This document shows, one piece after another, positions 25,884-30,098 of a stretch of DNA of 30,098 bases. A program made the position numbers and the translations under genes. Every line of letters starts with the position of its first letter. Position 1 is the first letter of the stretch. Under the pieces are notes generated by a model that had not been told where the DNA came from, did no database searches, and worked only from the letters and a program-made list of their open reading frames with translations. Where the stretch lies: positions 1-30,098 of the IMG/VR virus record IMGVR_UViG_3300030110_001259, one strand, 5' to 3'. The DNA is from a virus.

Positions 25884-26790
25884 CTCTTCTCCTCTCTTGT
25901 GCATCTTTTGCACCACTAAATGTATTGACTAAGTAAGGCACAAGACTTTGATGTGACTGATGCCCTGTCACTTGCTTTATACCTATCCAATCAACGCCTA
26001 CTTCTGACATCTCTACGACAGCAGTACGTCTAAGATCCCTAGCTTGTAGCTCATTAGATAGATTAACTTCTTGCTTTACCTGTTTGAAAAGCTTAGATAT
26101 TTCATCTTCTTCATAGCAAGAATAGTTACCTGCCCTCGCTACAGTACGAGGTGCTACATACTCTGACAACCCATCATACTCTTCTTTTTGTTTTTGCAGA
26201 ACTTTAGTTAACGTGTCACCTATAGATAGGTGTACGTCCACTCCTCTTTTGTTTTGACGTATGTCCATTCTTTGTGCAACTAAGTCTACAGAGTCCCACT
26301 TCAACAATCGTATGTCACCTACACGTTGTCCAGACTCATAAAGTATATGACATATCAATCCAATACTACGCCATTTAAAGTCTGAGTATGCCGTGTTTAA
26401 AAATAGTTTTACTTGATCATAAGTCCACACAGTTCTGCGTGGTTTACATTTTAATTTAGGAACAAGTGCCATAAGATTTTGAGGTATGATACTGTGTCTA
26501 ATACAATCGTTTAATACTATACTAACATTAGTTGATATATAATTAGCGGCTCTAGTTCCTTTGTCCAACCACGTATCATATGCTGTATTAAGATGGGCAT
26601 ACCTTATATCTTTTACAGGTAGTCTGCCTAGTATCTTATTACCTTGTACCTTAGTTTCACAAGCAACTTTTAAGTTACTCATATATTTTTTCTGACTAGA
26701 TGTAGTTAAAGCACAGAAAGATTTACTTCTCATATAGTAACTACACGCAGTTTCAAAAGTTGAATTGTGTTTTAATTCAATGTGTCTCAT
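25864..26790 (-). CDS. int: Tyrosine recombinase/integrase (308 aa)
   Basis: An N-terminal core-binding SAM-like region (residues 10-115) precedes the catalytic domain. Catalytic positions are Arg156 (ESGQRVGDIR), Lys181 (QNKRGV), Arg254 (ARDLRRTAV), His277 (TGHQSH) and nucleophile Tyr286 (VPYLVNT). The usual His of the HxxR box is Arg251, a substitution tolerated in some family members. It could integrate the phage or act as a resolvase. It has no adjacent intergenic attP, repressor or excisionase, and is locked between a micropeptide and the primase by overlaps, which is unusual for a lysogeny module. Confidence 0.9.
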   Translation of the reverse strand: MRHIELKHNSTFETACSYYMRSKSFCALTTSSQKKYMSNLKVACETKVQGNKILGRLPVKDIRYAHLNTAYDTWLDKGTRAANYISTNVSIVLNDCIRHSIIPQNLMALVPKLKCKPRRTVWTYDQVKLFLNTAYSDFKWRSIGLICHILYESGQRVGDIRLLKWDSVDLVAQRMDIRQNKRGVDVHLSIGDTLTKVLQKQKEEYDGLSEYVAPRTVARAGNYSCYEEDEISKLFKQVKQEVNLSNELQARDLRRTAVVEMSEVGVDWIGIKQVTGHQSHQSLVPYLVNTFSGAKDAQERRRDGRKQS

Positions 26791-26861
26791 AGTGAAAATA
26801 TATATAAAATGATAGCTAAAAGTACTGCAAATTCAAGTACTTCTCTAAATGTAGGCATCAT
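26787..26861 (-). CDS. Membrane micropeptide (24 aa)
   Basis: A 24-residue frame starting MMPTFREVLEF, whose residues 8-24 are a single apolar helix (LEFAVLLAIILYIFSL). Its first ATG shares ATGATG with the stop of the gene before it, and its TGA shares ATGA with the recombinase start. The exact fit between two coupled genes, and the coherent membrane composition, argue for translation. No family is recognised; it could be a leader peptide for the recombinase. Confidence 0.5.
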   Translation of the reverse strand: MMPTFREVLEFAVLLAIILYIFSL

Positions 26862-27196
26862 TTTACTACCCTTAGATGTGACCTGTCACCTTTACGTTTA
26901 ACTGGTGGGTCACGCTGAAAAGATTTTTCTATGATTGCAACCGATGCATCAGCCATAGCGTACACTAGACGTAGTGTCTCTATTCTCAAATCATCATACA
27001 ACTCAGGATGTTCTTCTTCTAAATCAAACTCTGGTTGTTCAGTACTTATATAAGTAGTTATGTCATCCCGGTAATCTCCTAAATGTTCCGCTACTGCTTC
27101 AGCAAATACATCAGATACTATAGGCATGAAGTGATAATCTTCTTCATCGTAATGAACTATTGCGTAGTGTACTTCTGGTAAGTCTTCATTTGTCAT
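26858..27196 (-). CDS. Acidic hypothetical protein (112 aa)
   Basis: Starts MTNEDLPEVHYAIVHYDEED, with a strongly acidic, likely helical body (EQPEFDLEEEHPELYDDL) and a short basic tail (PPVKRKGDRSHLRVVK). No motif recognised. AGAGGA lies 4 bases before the ATG. It overlaps the gene before it by 11 bases and the micropeptide by ATGA. The acid-rich surface recalls small phage inhibitors that mimic DNA, but that is only a compositional resemblance. Confidence 0.7.
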   Translation of the reverse strand: MTNEDLPEVHYAIVHYDEEDYHFMPIVSDVFAEAVAEHLGDYRDDITTYISTEQPEFDLEEEHPELYDDLRIETLRLVYAMADASVAIIEKSFQRDPPVKRKGDRSHLRVVK

Positions 27197-27362
27197 TGTC
27201 CTCTATCCTTTCGATTGTTATGGAGTCTGCTAGTGTGCCGAACTCTTTGTATTGTGCTGCATAGTAGTCTCCGTAGTTAGCTATGTGCCTGTATAACTCG
27301 TAAGGGTCGCCAGAGTCAACTAGCACACCCTCATGTCTAAAAGTTATATTGTATTTAGGTAT
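27186..27362 (-). CDS. Small protein with apparent ATA start (58 aa)
   Basis: An open frame fills the 158 bases between two genes but holds no ATG. From an ATA at 27362 it reads MPKYNITFRHEGVLVDSG (first residue taken as Met) and ends TIERIEDNDK. AAAGGA lies 8 bases before the ATA, and the 8-base overlap with the gene before matches the spacing common in this arm. The first in-frame GTG (27326) would remove the well-formed first strand. The N-terminus resembles the MPRYEV opening of the 59-residue protein at 27988-28167, and both end in an acidic strand, so they may be distant relatives. Function unknown. Confidence 0.55.
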   Translation of the reverse strand: MPKYNITFRHEGVLVDSGDPYELYRHIANYGDYYAAQYKEFGTLADSITIERIEDNDK

Positions 27363-27507
27363 CGTCTTTTCCTTTCTTAGTCTTTGTTAATATGTTTATT
27401 ATTTTATCTAAGTGTTGTATCCTTTCTTCTAGGAACTGTATCTTAGCGTCTATGTGTCTGATCTGTGTCATCAAACTTAGTCTTTCATGTGTTTCAAAAT
27501 CCATCAT
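27355..27507 (-). CDS. Small coiled-coil protein (50 aa)
   Basis: I chose the ATGATG at 27507 that shares ATGA with the previous stop, over an in-frame ATG 36 bases upstream inside that gene. The sequence (MMDFETHERLSLMTQIRHID, then FLEERIQHLDKIINIL) has heptad-like Ile/Leu spacing and a Lys-rich tail, so a short coiled coil is likely. Its end holds the AAAGGA ribosome site of the following gene. No family recognised. Confidence 0.65.
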   Translation of the reverse strand: MMDFETHERLSLMTQIRHIDAKIQFLEERIQHLDKIINILTKTKKGKDDT

Positions 27508-27995
27508 TGTAACCACTCTGGCATAGCCCTGTTCTTGTTCCATCTAGCAAAGCCCATTTTGTCACGCTTGTAGAATGCACGATAGGCTTGGATAGGATAC
27601 TTCTCATCTGTTTTGCAGTCATCGTGACCACTGAAACACTGAGGGTGTGGTGTCAATGCACCTATTGGAATATAAGAAACACCTTGATGAAGAGAGTCGT
27701 GATGTTTAGCACAGCCGTGTATCTTGCCATATCTGTGTGTATACTCATTGAGCATAGCATCATACAGTAGCCAAGCAAACCTGTAGTTAGCATTAGTCTC
27801 CATTGCCCAAAGTGTACATGGGTGCTTTTGATGCACAGGTTTGTACAACCCAAGTCTTTCTGCATACTCTGGTGCATGATGCCACAGGCTAGTGCATAGC
27901 ATCTGTGCTTCTTCTAGTGGCATCTTCACTACGTGTTGGTCACACAACGCTTTAGCTATAGCGTCAGGGTGGTAGTCTATTATAAATCTATTCAT
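27504..27995 (-). CDS. Conserved phage protein with HVVKM motif (163 aa)
   Basis: Contains a pattern I recall from many cyanophage and other marine phage proteins of unknown function: an early CDQHVVKM, LEEAQMLCT, KPVHQKHPCTLWA, NYRFAWLLYD, then AYRAFYKRDK and FARWNKNRAMPEWL at the end. Conserved His, Cys and Trp residues suggest an enzyme or metal site, but no reaction is known to me. GAGGAGG favours the second of two tandem ATGs (6-base spacing), used here; the first, at 27998, is possible. It overlaps the gene before by 8 bases. Confidence 0.75.
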   Translation of the reverse strand: MNRFIIDYHPDAIAKALCDQHVVKMPLEEAQMLCTSLWHHAPEYAERLGLYKPVHQKHPCTLWAMETNANYRFAWLLYDAMLNEYTHRYGKIHGCAKHHDSLHQGVSYIPIGALTPHPQCFSGHDDCKTDEKYPIQAYRAFYKRDKMGFARWNKNRAMPEWLQ

Positions 27996-28167
27996 CATCG
28001 TCCTCCTCTATTTCTACTATTTCAATAATGTCTTCGTCATATCCCCCTTCATAGGTTTTCCAATAACCTTGTTCTTGAGCTTCATAATATGCTTCATCAT
28101 AATTCTTTGCATTAACTTTAGCTACCTCAGTAGCCATATAACTTCTTGTTACTTCGTATCTAGGCAT
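27988..28167 (-). CDS. Small beta-alpha acidic protein (59 aa)
   Basis: The start at 28167 (MPRYEVTRSYMATEVAKVNA) lies 8 bases after GGAG; the ATG two codons upstream is too close to that site. An alternating first strand is followed by an Ala-rich helix (NYDEAYYEAQEQGYW) and a very acidic end (IIEIVEIEEDDDE). The acidic end itself encodes the GAGGAGG ribosome site of the HVVKM gene. No function recognised. Confidence 0.7.
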   Translation of the reverse strand: MPRYEVTRSYMATEVAKVNAKNYDEAYYEAQEQGYWKTYEGGYDEDIIEIVEIEEDDDE

Positions 28168-28303
28168 CTTCATACTCCTTTGTTGGATGCCATATGTCAA
28201 TACAAGCACCACAGTTATTGCACAATAATGTAGTGCAATCTTCAAACTCAGGGAAGCCCTCAGTTAATTGAGTATCACAATACATACAGTATTCAATCAG
28301 CAT
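28160..28303 (-). CDS. Zinc-ribbon microprotein (47 aa)
   Basis: Two CxxC knuckles are spaced as in a zinc ribbon: CMYC (Cys6, Cys9) and CNNC (Cys28, Cys31), with further Cys23 and Cys34. TTATAGGAGG before the ATG is an excellent ribosome site. The C-terminal TKEYEDA contains the ribosome site and ATG of the next gene (AAGGAGTATGAAGATG). Zinc binding is a confident reading of the pattern; nucleic-acid or protein binding is inferred. Confidence 0.72.
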   Translation of the reverse strand: MLIEYCMYCDTQLTEGFPEFEDCTTLLCNNCGACIDIWHPTKEYEDA

Positions 28304-28306
28304 TAG

Positions 28307-28474
28307 TTATCCTCCTATAACACTCGTTACTTCTTCAGTTGATTCTTGTGACAAGTTAGTAAAGTTAATTGTCATCTCGTCATCATCCCAGATATCCTCG
28401 TTTACTTTCCAGTACTCAACACCTGTGTCAAATGTGAGCCTATACAAAGCACGTAGTAGTTCTGATCTAGTCAT
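28307..28474 (-). CDS. Small acidic hypothetical protein (55 aa)
   Basis: Starts MTRSELLRALYRLTFDTGVE, followed by an acidic, aromatic section (WKVNEDIWDDDEM) and a Thr/Ser-rich end. AGGAGA lies 7 bases before the ATG. Its C-terminal VIGG is written with the GGAGGA that serves as ribosome site for the zinc-ribbon gene. It overlaps the gene before by 8 bases. No family recognised. Confidence 0.68.
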   Translation of the reverse strand: MTRSELLRALYRLTFDTGVEYWKVNEDIWDDDEMTINFTNLSQESTEEVTSVIGG

Positions 28475-28622
28475 ATTTCATCTCCTCTCTTGGATAGTAT
28501 ACGTCCACAATGCTGTTACATTTAGGACAGGACAGGTTAGTAACCATGATGTAGTCTTCTTCATCTTCTAAATCGTGGTCACCTCCCCAGATTAATTCAG
28601 TTTGACAATGCCAACAGTTCAT
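28467..28622 (-). CDS. Zinc-ribbon protein of a widespread small phage type (51 aa)
   Basis: CWHC at residues 3-6 and CPKC at 32-35 form a compact zinc ribbon. The linker is acidic (GGDHDLEDEEDY), followed by MVTNLSCPKC. I recall near-identical openings (NCWHCQTELIWGGDHD) in small proteins of many unrelated phages, function unknown. The start shares ATGA with the gene before it, and the C-terminal PREEM encodes the ribosome site of the gene after. Confidence 0.78.
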   Translation of the reverse strand: MNCWHCQTELIWGGDHDLEDEEDYIMVTNLSCPKCNSIVDVYYPREEMKYD

Positions 28623-28780
28623 TCAAAAACAACTTCATAAGATGTGGTTGCACCAGATTTGGGGTCAAGTGCCATCATACGCTCTTTACCCTTTGTAAAA
28701 TTTTTATAGTCTTTAGAAACCTTGCGAAAGTTTGCTTTTGATATATGAATCTTACCATTTTTTATTTCATATGTCTTCAT
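28619..28780 (-). CDS. Small basic hypothetical protein (53 aa)
   Basis: Starts MKTYEIKNGKIHISKANFRK and is Lys-rich through the middle (VSKDYKNFTKGKERMM), ending in a beta-like SYEVVFE. The ATG lies in a GAGTATCAAGATGA element inside the end of the previous gene, giving a 14-base overlap. A basic helix-rich body could bind nucleic acid, but no family is recognised. Confidence 0.68.
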   Translation of the reverse strand: MKTYEIKNGKIHISKANFRKVSKDYKNFTKGKERMMALDPKSGATTSYEVVFE

Positions 28781-28925
28781 CTTGATACTCTTTCTCTAAA
28801 TATTCCCACGCATTTTCATAAGCATGGTGCCAATCTGTATGGTAGCCTGTGGCTATGTCATCATCAGCAAGTCTTTTTGCCATATGATTAAAACTATCCT
28901 CATGGTCAAGCGGTAATTCACTCAT
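28767..28925 (-). CDS. Small acidic, aromatic protein (52 aa)
   Basis: Starts MSELPLDHEDSFNHMAKRLA at the ATG that overlaps the stop of the gene before it by 8 bases; a longer in-frame start lies inside that gene and is less likely. The end, HHAYENAWEYLEKEYQDEDI, is a helix whose EYQDE codons contain the next gene's ribosome site and start. No domain recognised. Confidence 0.68.
   Translation of the reverse strand: MSELPLDHEDSFNHMAKRLADDDIATGYHTDWHHAYENAWEYLEKEYQDEDI
28777..28790 (-). promoter_or_regulatory. GAGTATCAAGATGA gene-junction element, copy 1
   Basis: On the minus strand the element provides GAG as ribosome site and ATG as start of the 53-residue basic gene. The same bases code for EYQDE in the gene ending here. 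Exact match to copy 2. Confidence 0.65.
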
Positions 28926-29103
28926 CTTGATACTCCTCTTCATCGTCTTTCTGCATAAACGCATCAAGGCTGTCTGCCTTTGCTACCTCTGTATAGTGGT
29001 GATACATTTCATCATATGCAAATTGCAATAATGTCTTCATATCCCAATCATCTATACATTCCATGCAAGCCTCTGCAATCTCATCGTCTGTGTACTTACT
29101 CAT
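28918..29103 (-). CDS. Small acidic helical protein (61 aa)
   Basis: Starts MSKYTDDEIAEACMECIDDW and contains two Cys (Cys13, Cys16; CMEC) with Asp/Glu-rich helices, ending FMQKDDEEEYQDE. One CxxC alone is not a zinc ribbon. The ATG is at a GAGTATCAAAATGA junction and the C-terminus encodes the next GAGGAGTATCAAGATGA. Function unknown. Confidence 0.7.
   Translation of the reverse strand: MSKYTDDEIAEACMECIDDWDMKTLLQFAYDEMYHHYTEVAKADSLDAFMQKDDEEEYQDE
28922..28935 (-). promoter_or_regulatory. GAGTATCAAGATGA gene-junction element, copy 2
   Basis: Identical 14 bases to copy 1, preceded by another GAG. It writes the C-terminal EEYQDE of the 61-residue protein and the ribosome site plus ATG of the 52-residue protein. 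Confidence 0.65.
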
Positions 29104-29242
29104 TTTGATACTCCTCTTTTAGTTGTTCTAATACATTTATAGCCGTATGAATGTGACCTGTGCCACGATCTTTTATCTTCTTTGATAGTATAGATATTAT
29201 CTGATCAATCCTATCTTGTAAGCTAATAAAATTGTTAGTCAT
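29096..29242 (-). CDS. Small helical protein (48 aa)
   Basis: Starts MTNNFISLQDRIDQIISILS, amphipathic, with a basic centre (KKIKDRGTGHIHT) and the end VLEQLKEEYQNE. GAGAGGATAAAG precedes the ATG. It overlaps the genes on both sides by 8 bases. No family recognised. Confidence 0.68.
   Translation of the reverse strand: MTNNFISLQDRIDQIISILSKKIKDRGTGHIHTAINVLEQLKEEYQNE
29100..29113 (-). promoter_or_regulatory. GAGTATCAAAATGA gene-junction element, copy 3
   Basis: One base different from copies 1 and 2. It encodes EEYQNE of the 48-residue protein and starts the 61-residue protein. A looser fourth version, GAGTATGAAGATGC, is at 28164-28177. Confidence 0.6.
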
Positions 29243-29399
29243 CTTTATCCTCTCTTTCTATTCTAGTTACTTCATATTCGTCAAGTATATCCCTGACCAT
29301 TTGTTCGCCATGAGCATATATATACATATGAAAAGGATATAAATATGCACCGTCTAATTGTACCTTATATCTAATCCATTCTGGTTTAGGATATATCAT
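29235..29399 (-). CDS. Small aromatic protein (54 aa)
   Basis: Starts MIYPKPEWIRYKVQLDGAYL and is rich in Tyr and other aromatics (YPFHMYIYAHGEQM), with a charged end (EYEVTRIEREDKDD). It looks like a small beta-alpha-beta protein. ATGA couples it to the basic gene before it; an 8-base overlap joins it to the next. Function unknown. Confidence 0.68.
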   Translation of the reverse strand: MIYPKPEWIRYKVQLDGAYLYPFHMYIYAHGEQMVRDILDEYEVTRIEREDKDD

Positions 29400-29542
29400 T
29401 TGAACTTCTCCTTTTCTTTAAACTTTTGTCTGTTGTAGTGTGCCTTACTTCCTTTCTTAGGTGGCACAACTTGCGGTGGTTTGCGATCCTGTAACATAGC
29501 TTTAGCTACAGGATTGCGTACCTTTATCTTAGGAAGTTTCAT
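29396..29542 (-). CDS. Small highly basic protein (48 aa)
   Basis: Starts MKLPKIKVRNPVAKAMLQDR and ends KAHYNRQKFKEKEKFK; nearly a third of residues are Lys or Arg. The NPVAKAML opening followed by a Val/Pro stretch and a basic tail is a pattern I recall from many small phage proteins of unknown role. ATGA junctions at both ends. Nucleic-acid binding is a reasonable guess from charge only. Confidence 0.7.
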   Translation of the reverse strand: MKLPKIKVRNPVAKAMLQDRKPPQVVPPKKGSKAHYNRQKFKEKEKFK

Positions 29543-29736
29543 TTGAACTTTTCCTTGTACCATTTGATTTTTAAATCTCTAACTTTACGAGACAAAGAAT
29601 AGTATTGGTTATACAAGTTATCTTCATACTCTTTTATCTCATCGTTAGCTTGCTCACTTTCATGTATGTCTTTAGATAGTCGGGACATTTTATCCCGACA
29701 TACCTTTATCTGTTGTGTTAGTCCTACGATAGTCAT
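29539..29736 (-). CDS. Coiled-coil protein (65 aa)
   Basis: Starts MTIVGLTQQIKVCRDKMSRL and continues as one long charged helix with heptad-like spacing (LSKDIHESEQANDEIKEYED, NLYNQYYSLSRKVRDLKIKW). A dimeric coiled coil is likely. ATGA junctions with both neighbours. No specific family recognised. Confidence 0.7.
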   Translation of the reverse strand: MTIVGLTQQIKVCRDKMSRLSKDIHESEQANDEIKEYEDNLYNQYYSLSRKVRDLKIKWYKEKFK

Positions 29737-30098
29737 GCCGCTAACTCCAAGAACTCAGGGCTACTCACCCACTTACTTACCTCTTGCTCTCTAGCTAACA
29801 TACTCACAGCCTTGGTGTCGTTGCCTGTGTTACGTAAGGTAAACCCATTACGCTCATCAGCATATGATGCGTAGTTCGTGAACGCACTATACAAAGCGAA
29901 CAGATTGTTACCTCGTGTTGCTCTCTCACTTAGGAATAAATCATGCAACTTACGAGACTTACGTTCCGACTTGACTATTTTGTTGATAGCCTCACTTACA
30001 TAAAGAGAATCTGATAGGTTAGTATCAGCCCATGACTGTAGTCGTTTGCCTTGTAGGTCGAAGTTAGTCTTAGCTACTCGTAACTCACGCATGAAGTT
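29733..30098 (-). CDS. DUF932-like protein, C-terminal part (5' end outside window)
   Basis: The frame stays open to the window edge (two more codons, Asn-Phe, before the ATG at 30092), so this is probably the C-terminal 121 residues of a longer protein. The end matches the DUF932/phage-plasmid-like family as I recall it: ALYSAFTNYASYADERNGFT, then NTGNDTKAVSMLAREQEVSKW. Members are common early genes in phages and plasmids; their molecular function is not established. Its TGA shares ATGA with the coiled-coil gene. Confidence 0.78.
   Translation of the reverse strand, partial: NFMRELRVAKTNFDLQGKRLQSWADTNLSDSLYVSEAINKIVKSERKSRKLHDLFLSERATRGNNLFALYSAFTNYASYADERNGFTLRNTGNDTKAVSMLAREQEVSKWVSSPEFLELAA

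Noticed and set aside
25883-25916. GTG and ATG starts that would lengthen the primase by 11 or 7 residues
   Set aside because: Only the ATG at 25883 has a strong ribosome site (GAGAGGAG), and the extra residues would just extend the overlap with the recombinase.
27662-27877. 71-residue alternative frame inside the HVVKM gene
   Set aside because: The overlapping longer frame has the conserved phage motifs and coupled ends; this one has no support.
1-30098. tRNA genes, CRISPR arrays and insertion sequences
   Set aside because: I saw no T-loop/anticodon-like folds, no regularly spaced direct repeats outside coding repeats, and no transposase. Nearly all DNA is coding.

Overview
The window looks like about 30 kb of a tailed double-stranded DNA phage of a marine bacterium. 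Base composition is AT-rich (roughly 36-40% GC by eye), genes are packed almost without gaps, and the gene set fits a podovirus-like marine phage. The best family clue is the family-A DNA polymerase: it carries a DnaJ-type CxxCxGxG/CxxC zinc-finger segment between its exonuclease and polymerase parts. I know that arrangement as a hallmark of HMO-2011-type phages, which infect SAR116, SAR11 and Roseobacter-lineage Alphaproteobacteria. The assignment and the host are inference; no comparison could be run.

Plus-strand arm (1-16060), late/structural genes: the end of a tail structural protein; a 1077-residue repetitive fibre; an 812-residue fibre with lectin-like (ConA/LamG), SPRY-like and C-terminal repeat parts; a Trp-rich 50-residue protein; a one-TM coiled-coil protein; a 703-residue helical protein with ten 22-residue repeats; a SleB-type cell-wall hydrolase; three proteins of unknown function; and a 1442-residue giant probably ejected with the DNA. 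Stops and starts overlap by 1 to 8 bases (often TAATG) at most junctions.

Minus-strand arm (30098 down to 16061), replication and metabolism. Read in the direction of transcription it holds: a DUF932-like protein (cut by the window edge), a string of about 15 very small genes including two zinc ribbons, a conserved HVVKM phage protein, a 24-residue membrane micropeptide, a tyrosine recombinase, TOPRIM primase, DnaB-like helicase, HNH endonuclease, DNA polymerase, a conserved protein that may bind ssDNA, a Cas4/RecB-like Fe-S nuclease, T7-type endonuclease I, a DUF3310 (T7 gp1.7-like) protein, MazG, and a B12-dependent ribonucleotide reductase with a coupled 65-residue partner. Together these supply dNTPs, prime, unwind and copy DNA, process ends and resolve branches. 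Nearly every junction is ATGA, TAATG or an 8-base overlap, so translation is probably coupled along the whole arm. The two arms converge at 16060/16061 with no base between their stop codons. No stretch over 300 bases lacks a gene. I saw no tRNA, rRNA, CRISPR or insertion sequence.

Most notable: complete absence of the pentamer CCWGG from the window, as read by eye, although CCSGG occurs 11 times and every Pro-Gly dipeptide is written with CCSGG. Also notable: a 160-codon duplication in the fibre, almost identical in protein but scrambled at synonymous sites; a repeated GAGTATCAAGATGA gene-junction element that encodes the EYQDE tail of one gene and the ribosome site and start of the next; a gene that seems to start at ATA; and a 24-residue membrane peptide ATGA-coupled at both ends.
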